A stretch of 64,000 nt of DNA from Palleronia pelagia (GTDB taxonomy: Bacteria; Pseudomonadota; Alphaproteobacteria; Rhodobacterales; Rhodobacteraceae), in the NCBI RefSeq assembly GCF_900110115.1, contig NZ_FOCM01000005.1, positions 246,348 through 310,347 of the forward strand, written 5' to 3'. Both the position numbers and the translations under genes were made by a program. Shown here one piece after another: positions 40,028-50,031 of this stretch. Under the pieces are notes generated by a model. That model was not told the origin of the DNA, did not search any database, and worked only from the letters and a program-made list of their open reading frames with translations. The stretch's first letter is position 1. Each line of letters starts with the position of its first letter.

Positions 40028-41630
40028 AGGCGCCCCTTTCGATGTCGGCGGCGATAAGTGTGAAACCGTCATGGGTTCGGGCCTCGGCCAGGGCGGCGCG
40101 CAGGGCCGCGCGGCTGCCGACCCGGTGCCCCGCCCCGCCGAAGGCCCGCGCAACGGCGGCGAAGTCGTGCCGTGCGAAATCCACGCCGGAATTGGCCAGC
40201 TGTCGCTGCCGTTGCTTCAGCTCGATCAGCGCGAGGCTCGCGTCGACGAACACGACAACGATCACCGGCAGACCGGTCTCGGCCAGCGTCGCCAGTTCGC
40301 CCGCGCCCATCAAGAGGCCCCCGTCGCCGGTGAAGGCCACGACCGTGCGCTCGGGCGCGGCAATCTTGGCGCCCATGGCCAGCGGCAGCGCGCAGCCCAT
40401 GGTGCACAGCCCCGAGGATTGCAGCAGCCGGCGCGGCGCCTCGCAGCGCCACATCTGGCTCAGCAGGATCCGATGCGCGCCCGAATCTACCGTGGCGATG
40501 GTGCCGGGCGGAAGCGCGGCGCGGCACTCGGCGATCACGGCGGCCGGGCCCCAGTCCTCGTCTTCCGGGAACGCCCTGTCCAGCGCCGTTCTGGCGTCCT
40601 CGATGGCCCCGTCGGCCCAGACCGGCTTGGCGGCCAGCCCATCGGTCAGGGCCCGCAGGCCGGCGCCCGTGTCGCAGGTGAAGCTCAGCGTCGCCTGGTG
40701 CATGTAGTGGTGGTTGGGCGCCGCCGCGATCTCGACCACGTTCTGGCGGGACGGGTCCCAGATCTCGCGCCAGCCCGGCCGCATCTCGATCGGGTCATAG
40801 CCCGCCAGCAGGATGGTGTCGGCCGATTGCAGCAGCGGCACGAGGACCTTGTCGGCCCTGGGCGACAGGCCCGCGCCCCCCAGGCTGAGCGCGTTGTGTT
40901 CGCTCAGCACGCCCTTGGCCTTGTAGCTGGTGACGACCGGCCATCCCAGCCGGGCCGCCGCGCGGGCAAGATCGTCGGCGGCCCCGTCGTTCAGCAGGTC
41001 CAGGCCGGCGACGATGACCGGACGCTCGGCCGCGTCCAGCATGGCGCGCGCCCGGTCAAGGTCGGGGCCGGCCGGGGCGACGGGGCCTGCCGGCACGCGC
41101 CTGCGGCGGGCGGGCCCTGCGGGTGCGTCTGCCACCGCGATGGGCACGTCGATCAGGACCGGGCCGGGCCGCCCCTCGGTGGCGGCGGCCACGGCCTTGT
41201 CGGCGATGGTGTCGGCCTCGTCCGCGGACAGTGTGAAGGTTGCCTTGGTCACCGGCGCGAAGACCGCGCGATGGTCCAGCACCTGGTGGGTATAGGTCTC
41301 GGCGGCCTCCGCATCGACACAGCCGGTCAGCACGATCAGCGGCACACGCTCCTGCCAGGCATTGGCGACGGTGTTGACGGCGTTCAGCGCCCCCGGCCCC
41401 ACCGTTGCCACCAGCACGCCGGGCGCGCCGTCCATGTGGTGCCCGCCTTCGGCCATGAAGCCGCCCGCGTTCTCGTGCGCGACCAGGTGGAAGGCGATCC
41501 CGGCCCCCTTGAGCGCGTCGAGGATCGTCAGAACCTCGCCGCCGGGCATGCCGAAGGCGCGGCGGCACCCGGCCTCGGCCAGACGTTGGGCCAGCGCATC
41601 TGCGGCGCGGGGCGGATCATGCGGCGTCAT
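40011..41630 (-). CDS. Acetolactate-synthase-like ThDP enzyme
   Basis: 539 residues with the three-domain ThDP layout: N-terminal Pyr domain with the activating Glu in HLVAHENAGGFMAEGG (about residue 51), central domain with AERPVIVAGLDLLNDGA, and C-terminal PP domain VVAFTGDGGLLMGAG. In the diphosphate motif the Asn that normally follows (FNDASLSLI in relatives) is Val here (VVFVDASLALIELK), so the Mg2+ ligand set differs. No transmembrane segments. Overlaps the CoA-transferase gene downstream, so a paired CoA-ester pathway (for example 2-hydroxyacyl-CoA or oxalyl-CoA chemistry) is possible. Reaction not assignable. Confidence 0.82.
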   Translation of the reverse strand: MTPHDPPRAADALAQRLAEAGCRRAFGMPGGEVLTILDALKGAGIAFHLVAHENAGGFMAEGGHHMDGAPGVLVATVGPGALNAVNTVANAWQERVPLIVLTGCVDAEAAETYTHQVLDHRAVFAPVTKATFTLSADEADTIADKAVAAATEGRPGPVLIDVPIAVADAPAGPARRRRVPAGPVAPAGPDLDRARAMLDAAERPVIVAGLDLLNDGAADDLARAAARLGWPVVTSYKAKGVLSEHNALSLGGAGLSPRADKVLVPLLQSADTILLAGYDPIEMRPGWREIWDPSRQNVVEIAAAPNHHYMHQATLSFTCDTGAGLRALTDGLAAKPVWADGAIEDARTALDRAFPEDEDWGPAAVIAECRAALPPGTIATVDSGAHRILLSQMWRCEAPRRLLQSSGLCTMGCALPLAMGAKIAAPERTVVAFTGDGGLLMGAGELATLAETGLPVIVVVFVDASLALIELKQRQRQLANSGVDFARHDFAAVARAFGGAGHRVGSRAALRAALAEARTHDGFTLIAADIERGAYDGRI

Positions 41631-41742
41631 CCCGGGAATTGATACAGTCCGCGTCGCAGCCCACAAGTCACGGCTGCGTCACGGCACTGAAACGCCGGGC
41701 CGCTGTGGGCGACCCGGCGCGCGACGATCGCTCGGTCCCGGC

Positions 41743-42267
41743 TCACGCGGGCTGGGCCACGGGCTTGGGCGCCGTGCGCTCCATCAGGCGCAGCGTCGCG
41801 ACCAGCGCGATGCCGTAGGCCACGTGACCGACCAGCGCGACCCAGGTGATGCCGGTGAAGTTCAGGAAGAAAGGCAGCCCGGCGATGGCGGTGATGCCGC
41901 CGATGGCGAAGATCCACAGGCCGAAACCGTAGACCGCCGATGCCGCGAGCCAGCCGCCCTTGCCGCCGGTGACCGCCGCCCAGGCGGGGCGGAAGACGAA
42001 CAGCCAGCCGATGGGATAGCCAATCAGCCCGACCAGGTAGAAATGGACGAAGTACCCCGCGAAGTCGCCGTTGGGCAGGCCGAACGTCCCCAGAAGGCTG
42101 CGGGCCAGCCCGTGCGGCGACAGGTTGGCGAAGCCGAGGCCGGGGCTGAGGATCTGGCCCCAGAAGTCGAACACCATCGAGGCGACCATCCCGGCCAGGA
42201 CCAGGCGGCCCGCGACATCGATGGACGGGGTGGGCAGGGAAACGCGATCAACCGAAGAATACGACAT
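41743..42267 (-). CDS. Small integral membrane protein, function unknown
   Basis: 174 residues from ATG 42267 (AGAAGGAA upstream). About five hydrophobic segments: VLAGMVASMVFDFWGQIL, YFVHFYLVGLIGYPIGWLFV, WLAASAVYGFGLWIFAIGG, ITAIAGLPFFLNF and VALVGHVAYGIALVATL. No catalytic motif recognised. Divergent from a TetR gene with a 68-base inverted-repeat operator region between, so it is probably the repressor's target and may belong to a stress or efflux-type response. Not matched to a known family with confidence. Confidence 0.7.
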   Translation of the reverse strand: MSYSSVDRVSLPTPSIDVAGRLVLAGMVASMVFDFWGQILSPGLGFANLSPHGLARSLLGTFGLPNGDFAGYFVHFYLVGLIGYPIGWLFVFRPAWAAVTGGKGGWLAASAVYGFGLWIFAIGGITAIAGLPFFLNFTGITWVALVGHVAYGIALVATLRLMERTAPKPVAQPA

Positions 42268-42355
42268 CTGAAATTCCTTCTCTGTTGCGCCCGGCAGCCT
42301 GCGGGCATGTGCGGTGCGACCGCCAATCGCGGCGCCGATGCCCAAGCGATATGCC

Positions 42356-42424
42356 ATTGGGAACCATTCGGTCAATAAACCCAGCGTCACTTGTTCGTGA
42401 CTTATTGACCATTCGGTTCCCAAT
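42356..42424. promoter_or_regulatory. Large inverted repeat, candidate TetR operators
   Basis: 42356-42378 and 42402-42424 are inverted copies matching at about 19 of 23 positions (ATTGGGAACC...GTCAATAA). Each arm contains GAACC-ATTCG-GTC, itself nearly palindromic, as TetR sites often are. Between them GTCAC-TTGTTC-GTGAC is a further perfect inverted repeat. The right arm ends just over an alternative ATG (42423) of the TetR gene. A repressor bound at both arms would close both divergent promoters. Confidence 0.7.
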
Positions 42425-42467
42425 GTTACGTATGGACCGAGCAGGCACGGAAAACGGAAAGACGGGC

Positions 42468-43001
42468 ATGGGCAGACCACGGGAATTCGACAGCGAAAAG
42501 GCCATCGACGCCGCGCTCGATGTGTTCTGGCGCGAGGGCTACGACGGCGCCGGTCTGGCCGACCTGCTGGACGCCATGGGCATCCAGCGCGGGTCGCTCT
42601 ACAAGGCCTACGGCTCGAAGAAGGGGCTGTTCCTCGCCGCGCTGGACCGCTACCGCGAGGTCTATGTCGCGCCGGGCGCCGTCTGGCTGGCCGAGGGCCC
42701 GGGCAGCGGGCTGGACCGGATCACGCAGGCCATGCGCAGCTCGCCCGCGCGCAACCTCGGCCGGGGCTGCTTCCTGTGCAACGCGGCCGCAGGGCCCGCC
42801 GCCGACGACCCCGAGATCACGGTGACGGTGAACGCCCAGCTGGACCTTTTGCGCACCGGCTTCCGGGCCGCACTGGCCCAGGATCGAACGGACGCCGCGC
42901 CCGAGGCCGTGGCGACCGAGGCCGACCGCCTGACCCGCGAATACATGGGCCGCCAGGTCAGCGCCCGCAGCGCCTGGGAGACGCCGACCACCAGCGGCTG
43001 A
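42468..43001 (+). CDS. TetR/AcrR-family transcriptional regulator
   Basis: 177 residues from ATG 42468; an in-frame ATG at 42423 would add 15 residues but sits inside the operator. The N-terminal helix-turn-helix reads AIDAALDVFWREGYDGAGL, then ADLLDAMGIQRGSLYKAYGSK. The ligand domain includes RGCFLCNAAAG, with two Cys close together that could be redox or electrophile sensing, as in some NemR-like relatives. Divergent from the membrane-protein gene at 41743. Confidence 0.87.
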   Translation: MGRPREFDSEKAIDAALDVFWREGYDGAGLADLLDAMGIQRGSLYKAYGSKKGLFLAALDRYREVYVAPGAVWLAEGPGSGLDRITQAMRSSPARNLGRGCFLCNAAAGPAADDPEITVTVNAQLDLLRTGFRAALAQDRTDAAPEAVATEADRLTREYMGRQVSARSAWETPTTSG

Positions 43002-43203
43002 TCGCCCGGCGTCCCCTGCCCCGCCGCGGCCATCGCCCCTCGGACTCGGCGCTCCCGGCGCCTTTCGGAAGCGGAGGCACCATGACCACTTCACCCTGGG
43101 ACATGGCAACCACCCGCTATCATAACGTGTTTGGTATATTAGCCCTTGCGAAGAAAGCGTGCCGCTTCATAGGCTTGCGCGACCTTCCCGACGCGAGAGC
43201 CAG

Positions 43204-44181
43204 ATGCCCCCGTCCACCGAACACTCCCGCAGCAACTCGTTCAACGTCCTGATCCGGCGCGGGGTGAAAATGACCCACCTCCAGCTTGTCGCCGCAATCG
43301 CCGAGACCGGGCAGGTTTTGTCGGCGGCCGAGAAGGTCGGCATGACCCAGCCGGCGGCGTCGCGCCTTCTGGCTCAGTTGGAAAAGGCGGTGGGCGCGCC
43401 GATCTTCCGCCGCCACCTGCGCGGTGTGAAGTTGACCGAGGTGGGCGAGATCCTTGCCAAGGGGGCGACGCGGATGCTCTCGGATCTCGACCTGACGCAG
43501 GAACGGATCGACCAGACCCTGCAAGGCGCTCACGGAGCCGTGCGCATCGGCTCGGTCACGGGACCGTCGATGCAATGGCTGCTGCCGACCGTGCGGGACC
43601 TGCGCGCCGATTTCCCGCAGATCGAACTGACTGTGCACGTGGACACCTCGGTCAAGCTGGCCGACGCGCTGCTGTCGCGCGAACTGGATTTCTTCCTTGG
43701 CCGCGTTCCAGACGGAGTCGACTCGCGCCCTTTCCGGTTCGAGCCGGTCAGCGAAGAACCCATCGCACTGGTGGTGCGGCGCGGCCATCCCCTGGCGGGA
43801 CGCACCGACCTGACGCTCGACGATTGCCTGGACTTCGACTGGGTCATGCAACCCCCTGGCGGGCTGCTGCGCCAGACGACCGAGAACTACCTGATTTCAC
43901 ACGGCGTCCGCCTGCCCGAACGGACGCTTGGCACCACCTCGACGCTGTTCACCCTGGCTCTGATTCACGACACCGACGCCATCGCCCCCCTCGCCCGCGC
44001 GGTGGCCGAGTTCTACGTGCGCGAGACGCGCATCGGTGGCCGGGTCGACATGCTCGACGTGGCGCCCGACCTCCGGGTCAAGACCTATGGCCTGGTCCGG
44101 CGGGTCGAGGACGAGGCGACGCCGGCGGCCGAACGGGTGATCCGGCAGCTGATGGAGCGCGCGCCCAGGCCGACCGAGTAA
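43204..44181 (+). CDS. LysR-family regulator of sugar uptake, GbpR-like
   Basis: 325 residues from ATG 43204 (ATG 43159 would add 15). The helix-turn-helix lies unusually far in, after about 17 residues: HLQLVAAIAETGQVLSAAE, then KVGMTQPAASRLLAQLEK. The effector domain has GSVTGPSMQWLLPTVRDLR and REARYVRET-type basic stretches. Position directly upstream of chvE-gguAB matches GbpR of Agrobacterium, the LysR regulator of that sugar importer. A perfect 14-bp palindrome lies immediately after its stop, upstream of chvE. A half-like site TTTGGTATATTA at 43130-43141 precedes its own start. Confidence 0.82.
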   Translation: MPPSTEHSRSNSFNVLIRRGVKMTHLQLVAAIAETGQVLSAAEKVGMTQPAASRLLAQLEKAVGAPIFRRHLRGVKLTEVGEILAKGATRMLSDLDLTQERIDQTLQGAHGAVRIGSVTGPSMQWLLPTVRDLRADFPQIELTVHVDTSVKLADALLSRELDFFLGRVPDGVDSRPFRFEPVSEEPIALVVRRGHPLAGRTDLTLDDCLDFDWVMQPPGGLLRQTTENYLISHGVRLPERTLGTTSTLFTLALIHDTDAIAPLARAVAEFYVRETRIGGRVDMLDVAPDLRVKTYGLVRRVEDEATPAAERVIRQLMERAPRPTE

Positions 44182-44183
44182 CT

Positions 44184-44197
44184 TACCAATATTGGTA
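44184..44197. promoter_or_regulatory. Perfect palindrome upstream of chvE, candidate LysR operator
   Basis: TACCAATATTGGTA is a perfect 14-bp palindrome beginning 2 bases after the regulator's stop codon and overlapping a -10-like TATAAT (44195-44200). A related TTTGGTATATT occurs upstream of the regulator gene at 43130. It would suit sugar-dependent control of chvE. Confidence 0.65.
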
Positions 44198-44316
44198 TAA
44201 TCACTCGCGGTTTTTGAATTTGCCGGCATAGCAATCTTCCGCGACGGTTCGATTGCGGCAAAGACCGTGACAAGAACGCAGCCCGCTCGTCCGGAGCTGC
44301 TTCAAGGGAGGAAGAC

Positions 44317-45381
44317 ATGACATTCACACGACGCGCCCTTGGCGCGACCGCTCTGGCGACCCTGATCGCCATGCCCGCCTTTGCGCAGGACATGGGCACC
44401 ATCGGCATCGCGATGCCCACGAAATCCTCGGCCCGCTGGATCTCGGACGGCGAAAGCATGGTCGCCCAGTTCGAGGAAGCCGGCTACGAAACGAACCTGC
44501 AATACGCCGAAGACGACATTCCCAACCAACTGGCGCAGATCGAGAACATGATCACCACCGGCGTCGACGCGCTGGTGATCGCGGCCATCGACGGCACCAC
44601 CCTGACCAACGCGCTGGCCAACGCCGCCGCGATGGACATCCCCGTGGTCGCCTATGACCGCCTGATCCGCGATTCGGGCGACGTGGACTACTACGCCACC
44701 TTCGACAACTTCCAGGTCGGCGTGCAGCAGGCCACGAACCTCGTGAACGGCCTGAAAGAGCGGTTCCCGGATGCGGAGACCTGGAACGTCGAGCTGTTCG
44801 GCGGCAGCCCGGACGACAACAACGCCTATTTCTTCTACAATGGCGCGATGAGCGTGCTGCAACCGCTGATCGACGATGGCAGCATCAACATCGTGTCGGG
44901 CCAGATGGGTATGGACACGGTGGGCACGCTGCGCTGGGACGGCTCGGTCGCCCAGGCGCGTATGGATAACCTGCTGTCGGCCAACTACACCGACCAGCGC
45001 GTGCACGGCGTCCTGTCGCCCTATGACGGGCTGTCCATCGGCATCATCTCGTCACTGCGCGGCGTCGGCTACGGCTCGGGCGACATGGAGATGCCCATCG
45101 TCACCGGCCAGGACGCCGAGATCCCGTCGATCAAGGCGATCAAGCGCGGCGAGCAGTATTCGACCATCTTCAAGGACACTCGCGAACTGGCGCGCGTGAC
45201 CGTGGGCATGGTCGACGCGCTGCTTCAGGGCGGCGAGCCCGAGATCAACGACACCGAGACCTACGACAACGGCGTGAAGGTCGTGCCCTCCTACCTGCTG
45301 GAGCCGGTGCCGGTGACCGAGGAGAACATCACCGAGGTGCTGGTCGACTCGGGCTATTACGACGCCTCCGAGATCGAGTGA
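44317..45381 (+). CDS. chvE: Multiple-sugar periplasmic binding protein ChvE
   Basis: 354 residues. Signal peptide [19 protein letters not shown] with cleavage after AFA-Q (about residue 23). Mature sequence is ChvE-like: [59 protein letters not shown] (sugar contacts Arg, Asp), [20 protein letters not shown] and [19 protein letters not shown]. Binds D-galactose, L-arabinose, D-xylose and related sugars in the family. Strong ribosome site GGGAGGAA. Followed by an attenuator-like stem-loop. Confidence 0.93.
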   Translation: MTFTRRALGATALATLIAMPAFAQDMGTIGIAMPTKSSARWISDGESMVAQFEEAGYETNLQYAEDDIPNQLAQIENMITTGVDALVIAAIDGTTLTNALANAAAMDIPVVAYDRLIRDSGDVDYYATFDNFQVGVQQATNLVNGLKERFPDAETWNVELFGGSPDDNNAYFFYNGAMSVLQPLIDDGSINIVSGQMGMDTVGTLRWDGSVAQARMDNLLSANYTDQRVHGVLSPYDGLSIGIISSLRGVGYGSGDMEMPIVTGQDAEIPSIKAIKRGEQYSTIFKDTRELARVTVGMVDALLQGGEPEINDTETYDNGVKVVPSYLLEPVPVTEENITEVLVDSGYYDASEIE

Positions 45382-45419
45382 ATCCTGAAGTGACCGCGCC
45401 CCCGCGCGCGGCCACGTCT

Positions 45420-45447
45420 GCCCCCGGCGCCATGCCGGGGGCCTTTC
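45420..45447 (+). terminator. Stem-loop attenuator between chvE and gguA
   Basis: A perfect 9-bp stem (45420-45428 with 45434-45442) with a 5-base loop followed by CTTTCC. It is the same arrangement as after the binding-protein genes at 11324 and 55817, and probably gives more binding protein than ATPase and permease. Confidence 0.65.
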
Positions 45448-45464
45448 CACGCAAGGGGCGCGCC

Positions 45465-47000
45465 ATGCCGACGATTCTCGAAATGCGCGACATCACCAAG
45501 GAATTCCCGGGGGTGAAGGCGCTCGACCGGGTGAACCTCAGCGTCGAGCGGGGTGAGATCCACGCCCTCGTGGGCGAGAACGGCGCGGGCAAGTCGACGC
45601 TGATGAAGGTGCTGTCGGGCGTCTACCCGCACGGCTCTTACGAGGGCGAGATCGTCTTCGACGGCGCGCCACAGTCCTTCCGCACCATTCGCGACAGCGA
45701 GGCGGTGGGCATCGCCATCATCCACCAGGAGCTGGCGCTTGTCCCGCTTCTGTCGGTGGCCGAGAACATCTTCCTGGGCAACGAACGCGCCTCGGGCGGC
45801 ATCATCGACTGGCGCGAGACGGAAGCCCGCGCCGCCGAGCTGCTGGAGCGCGTGGGCCTGAAGGAAAATCCGAAGACGCCCGTGGGCGACCTGGGCCTGG
45901 GCAAGCAACAGCTGGTCGAGATCGCCAAGGCCCTGTCGAAGGACGTGCGCCTTCTGATCCTGGACGAGCCGACATCGTCGCTGAACGAACAGGACAGCGA
46001 GAAGCTGCTCGCCCTTCTGACCGAGTTCCGCCGCCAGGGCGTGACCTCGATCCTGATCAGCCACAAGCTGAACGAAATTTCGCGCGTCGCCGACACGATC
46101 ACCGTCTTGCGCGACGGGTCCACCGTGGCGCGGCTCGACTGCAAGGACGGCATCAGCGAGGATGACATCATCCGCGACATGGTGGGCCGGTCGCTGGACG
46201 ACCGCTATCCGCCGCGCGACCCCGAGATCAGCGACCAGGTGGCGCTGGAGGTCGCGAACTGGACCGTGCACCACCCCATCGACGCCGAACGGATCGTGGT
46301 GCGCGACGTGTCCTTCCACGTGAAGAAGGGCGAGGTCGTGGGCATCGCCGGCCTGATGGGCGCGGGCCGGACCGAGCTTGCCATGAGCCTGTTCGGCCGC
46401 TCCTACGGGCGCGACATCTCGGGCAGTGCGAAGATCAATGGCCAGCCCGCCGACCTGTCGAGCGTGCGGTCCGCGATCAACGCGGGCCTTGCCTACGCGA
46501 CCGAGGACCGCAAGACCTATGGCCTCGTGCTCGATGACACGATCCGGCGCAACATCTCGATGGCCAAGCTCGACGCGGTGGCCGACGGGATCGTGCTGAA
46601 CCGCGCGCGCGAGACGGAAGTGGCCGAACGTTACCGCAAGCGGCTGAACATCAAGTCCTCCTCCATCGAGCAGGAGACGGTGAACCTGTCGGGCGGCAAC
46701 CAGCAGAAGGTCGTGCTGTCCAAGTGGCTGTTCGCCGATCCCGACATCCTGATCCTCGATGAACCCACGCGCGGCATCGATGTCGGCGCGAAATTCGAGA
46801 TCTACACGGTGATCCGCGACCTTGCGAAACAGGGCAAGGCCATCGTCGTGATATCGTCCGAGATGCCCGAGCTTCTGGGCATCACCGACCGGCTCTACGT
46901 CATGAACGAGGGCCGCTTCGTGGGCGAGATGCCCACCGACGAGGCCAGCCAGGAGAAGATCATGGCCCGCATCATCAAGTCAGGGGAGCCCGCGACATGA
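45465..47000 (+). CDS. gguA: Sugar ABC transporter ATPase, two-domain
   Basis: 511 residues from ATG 45465 (AAGGGG upstream). Domain 1: [41 protein letters not shown] signature region and [11 protein letters not shown]. Domain 2: degenerate Walker [24 protein letters not shown] and [16 protein letters not shown]. Drives import of sugars bound by ChvE. Its stop overlaps the gguB start by 4 bases. Confidence 0.94.
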   Translation: MPTILEMRDITKEFPGVKALDRVNLSVERGEIHALVGENGAGKSTLMKVLSGVYPHGSYEGEIVFDGAPQSFRTIRDSEAVGIAIIHQELALVPLLSVAENIFLGNERASGGIIDWRETEARAAELLERVGLKENPKTPVGDLGLGKQQLVEIAKALSKDVRLLILDEPTSSLNEQDSEKLLALLTEFRRQGVTSILISHKLNEISRVADTITVLRDGSTVARLDCKDGISEDDIIRDMVGRSLDDRYPPRDPEISDQVALEVANWTVHHPIDAERIVVRDVSFHVKKGEVVGIAGLMGAGRTELAMSLFGRSYGRDISGSAKINGQPADLSSVRSAINAGLAYATEDRKTYGLVLDDTIRRNISMAKLDAVADGIVLNRARETEVAERYRKRLNIKSSSIEQETVNLSGGNQQKVVLSKWLFADPDILILDEPTRGIDVGAKFEIYTVIRDLAKQGKAIVVISSEMPELLGITDRLYVMNEGRFVGEMPTDEASQEKIMARIIKSGEPAT

Positions 47001-48211
47001 GCGACACGACCGAGCGCGGTATCGAGGCCGACGCACCGGCCGGGGAACAGGCCAAGGCAAGCTGGCGCTTCCTCAAGGGGCACCTGCGCGAATACGGCAT
47101 CCTTTTCGCGCTGATCGCCATCATGGCGTTCTTCCAGGTCGCCACCGGGGGCATCCTGCTGCGGCCCGTGAACCTGACGAACCTTATCCTCCAGAACTCC
47201 TACATCATCATCATGGCCGTCGGCATGCTGCTGGTGATCGTCGCGGGGCATATCGACCTGTCGGTCGGCTCGGTCCTGGGCTTCATCGGGGCGCTTGCCG
47301 CGGTGATGATCGTGAACTGGGACATGCATTACCTTCTGGCGGGGATACTCTGCCTTGCGGCGGGCGCGCTGATCGGGGCCGCTCAGGGCTTCTGGGTGGC
47401 CTATTTCCGCATACCGTCCTTCATCGTGACGCTGGCCGGGATGCTCGTGTTCAAGGGCCTGACGCTGTGGCTACTGGCCGGCCAGTCGGTCGGCCCCTTC
47501 CCGCGCGAATTCCAGCTGATCTCGTCGGGCTTCATCGCCGACCCGTTCGGCATGGACGGCTTCAACCTGTTGTCGCTGCTGATCGGCATCGGGGTCGCCA
47601 CGATCCTCGCGGGGCTGGCGATCCGCAACCGGCAGGCGCAGGCCCGGACCGGCGCACCGTCCGAGCCCTTCGCCTTCTTCGCCGCCAAGACCGCGCTGAT
47701 CTTCTTCGGCATCATCTGGATGAGCTGGCTGATGGCCGATTTCCGCGGCCTGCCCAACGTGTTCATCGTCATGGCGCTGCTGATCGCGGTCTATTCCTTC
47801 ATCACCAGCCGCACGACCATCGGGCGCCGCATCTACGCCATCGGCGGCAACGAAAAGGCCGCGTCGCTGTCGGGCATCAACGCCCAGCGGCTGACCTTCC
47901 TGACCTTCGCCAACATGGGGATGCTGGCCGCCCTGGCGGGTCTCGTCTTCGCGGCGCGCCTGAACACCGCGACGCCCAAGGCCGGCGCGACCTTCGAGCT
48001 TGACGTGATCGCGGCCGTCTTCATCGGCGGCGCGTCCATGGCGGGCGGCGTCGGCACTGTCGTCGGCGCGGTGATCGGCGCCTTCATCATGGGCGTGATG
48101 AACAACGGCATGTCGATCCTCGGGATCGGCATCGACTACCAGCAGGTCATCAAGGGACTCGTGCTGCTGGCCGCCGTGATCTTCGACGTCATGAACAAGA
48201 AAAAGGGCTGA
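46997..48211 (+). CDS. gguB: Sugar ABC transporter permease
   Basis: 404 residues, long for a sugar permease but normal for the XylH/GguB type, which has extra helices (about 12-14). Blocks seen: [21 protein letters not shown], here in part as [53 protein letters not shown] and [16 protein letters not shown]. Single permease gene, so the channel is probably a homodimer. Confidence 0.94.
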   Translation: MSDTTERGIEADAPAGEQAKASWRFLKGHLREYGILFALIAIMAFFQVATGGILLRPVNLTNLILQNSYIIIMAVGMLLVIVAGHIDLSVGSVLGFIGALAAVMIVNWDMHYLLAGILCLAAGALIGAAQGFWVAYFRIPSFIVTLAGMLVFKGLTLWLLAGQSVGPFPREFQLISSGFIADPFGMDGFNLLSLLIGIGVATILAGLAIRNRQAQARTGAPSEPFAFFAAKTALIFFGIIWMSWLMADFRGLPNVFIVMALLIAVYSFITSRTTIGRRIYAIGGNEKAASLSGINAQRLTFLTFANMGMLAALAGLVFAARLNTATPKAGATFELDVIAAVFIGGASMAGGVGTVVGAVIGAFIMGVMNNGMSILGIGIDYQQVIKGLVLLAAVIFDVMNKKKG

Positions 48212-48288
48212 GCCTTTGGCCATCACGCCCCTAGCGACCCGGCGCGTCCGCGCCGGGCGGACCGCCCTGCCCTTCTCCGGAGATCGCC

Positions 48289-50031
48289 ATGCCGTTTGAA
48301 CCCGCCGAGTGGCCCCGCAAGCTGCGCAGCCAGGAATGGTACGGCGGCACCAGCCGCGACAACATCTACCACCGCGGCTGGCTGAAGAACCAGGGCTACC
48401 CCCACGACCTGTTCGACGGGCGGCCGGTCATCGGCATTCTTAACACCTGGTCGGACCTGACGCCCTGCAACGGCCACCTGCGCGAACTGGCCGAGAAGGT
48501 GAAGGCGGGCATCTGGGAGGCCGGTGGCTTCCCGCTGGAGGTGCCGGTCTTCTCGGCGTCCGAAAACACGTTCCGCCCCACGGCGATGATGTACCGGAAC
48601 CTCGCCGCCATGGCGGTGGAGGAGACGATGCGCGCCCAGCCCATCGACGGCGCGGTGCTGCTGGTGGGCTGCGACAAGACCACGCCGTCGCTGATGATGG
48701 GCGCGGCCTCGACCGACATCCCGTCCATCGTCGTCACCGGTGGGCCGATGCTGAACGGCTGGTTCCGGGGCGAGCGCGTGGGCTCGGGCACCGCGCTGTG
48801 GCAGATGAGCGAGGACATCAAGGCCGGCAAGATGACCCAGGAAGAGTTCCTGGAAGCCGAGCAGGCCATGAGCCGGTCGTCGGGCACCTGCAACACGATG
48901 GGCACCGCGAGCACGATGGCCAGCATGGCCGAGGCGTTGGGCATGGCGCTGTCGGGCAACGCCGCGATCCCCGCAGTGGACGCGCGCCGGCGGGTCATGG
49001 CGCAGCTGTCGGGGCGTCGCATCGTGCAGATGGTGAAGGACGACCTGAAGCCCTCGAACGTGCTGACCAAGGAGGCGTTCGAGAACGCGATCCGCACCAA
49101 CGGGGCCATTGGCGGGTCGACAAACGCGGTCGTGCACCTGCTGGCGCTGGCCGGGCGCGTCGGGGTCGACGTGACGCTCGACGACTGGGACCGGCTGGGC
49201 CGCGACGTGCCGACCATCGTGAACCTGATGCCGTCCGGCAAGTACCTGATGGAGGAGTTCTTCTACGCCGGCGGCCTGCCCGTGGTGCTCAAGCGTCTCG
49301 GCGAGGCCGGGATGCTCAACAAGGACGCGCTGACCGTCTCGGGCGGGCCGGTCTGGGACGAGGTGAAGGACGCAGTCAACTGGAACGAGGACGTGATCCG
49401 ACCCGCCGACAAGGCGCTGACCGCCTCGGGAGGCATCGCAGTACTGCGCGGCAACCTCGCCCCCGATGGCGCGGTGCTGAAGCCCTCGGCGGCGTCCGAG
49501 CACCTGATGAAACATCGCGGTCGCGCGGTCGTCTTCGAGGATATCGACGACTACAAGGCCCGGATCGGCGACGACGATCTCGACATCGACGAGACCTGCG
49601 TGATGGTGCAGAAGAACTGCGGGCCGAAGGGCTATCCCGGCATGTCCGAAGTGGGCAACATGGGCCTGCCGCCCAAGGTCCTGAAGAAGGGCATCACCGA
49701 CATGGTCCGCATCTCGGACGCGCGCATGTCGGGGACCGCCTATGGCACGGTCGTGCTGCACACCGCCCCCGAGGCGGCGGTGGGCGGGCCGCTGGCCGTC
49801 GTGCGCTCGGGCGACATGATCGAGCTCGACGTGCCCGCGCGGCGGCTGCATCTCGATATCAGCGACGAGGAGCTCGCCCAGCGCTTGGCCGCGTGGTCGT
49901 CCAGCGTCGACGTCCCGTCGGGCGGCTACGCCAAGTTGTTCCACGACCATGTGGAGGGCGCGGATACGGGCGCGGATTTCGACTTCCTGCGCGGCTGCCG
50001 GGGATCGGAGGTGCCGCGTGACAGTCACTGA
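48289..50031 (+). CDS. IlvD/Edd-family sugar-acid dehydratase, probable L-arabinonate dehydratase
   Basis: 580 residues. Removes water from an aldonic acid to give the 2-keto-3-deoxy acid. Fe-S cluster ligands are visible: NTWSDLTPCNGHL (first Cys), LLVGCDKTTPSL (second), SSGTCNTMGTASTM (third). The catalytic Ser region RISDARMSGTAYG is near the C-terminus. The N-terminus LRSQEWYGGTSRDNIYHRGW and the length match the R. leguminosarum L-arabinonate dehydratase subgroup, which also takes D-fuconate and D-galactonate. It follows chvE-gguAB by 77 bases and overlaps the sugar dehydrogenase gene by 14. Confidence 0.92.
   Translation: MPFEPAEWPRKLRSQEWYGGTSRDNIYHRGWLKNQGYPHDLFDGRPVIGILNTWSDLTPCNGHLRELAEKVKAGIWEAGGFPLEVPVFSASENTFRPTAMMYRNLAAMAVEETMRAQPIDGAVLLVGCDKTTPSLMMGAASTDIPSIVVTGGPMLNGWFRGERVGSGTALWQMSEDIKAGKMTQEEFLEAEQAMSRSSGTCNTMGTASTMASMAEALGMALSGNAAIPAVDARRRVMAQLSGRRIVQMVKDDLKPSNVLTKEAFENAIRTNGAIGGSTNAVVHLLALAGRVGVDVTLDDWDRLGRDVPTIVNLMPSGKYLMEEFFYAGGLPVVLKRLGEAGMLNKDALTVSGGPVWDEVKDAVNWNEDVIRPADKALTASGGIAVLRGNLAPDGAVLKPSAASEHLMKHRGRAVVFEDIDDYKARIGDDDLDIDETCVMVQKNCGPKGYPGMSEVGNMGLPPKVLKKGITDMVRISDARMSGTAYGTVVLHTAPEAAVGGPLAVVRSGDMIELDVPARRLHLDISDEELAQRLAAWSSSVDVPSGGYAKLFHDHVEGADTGADFDFLRGCRGSEVPRDSH

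Noticed and set aside
38843..41630. Oxalate catabolism (frc-oxc) for the CoA-transferase/ThDP pair
   Set aside because: The pairing is suggestive, but the ThDP enzyme is of a different length and motif from oxalyl-CoA decarboxylase, and there is no oxalate transporter.
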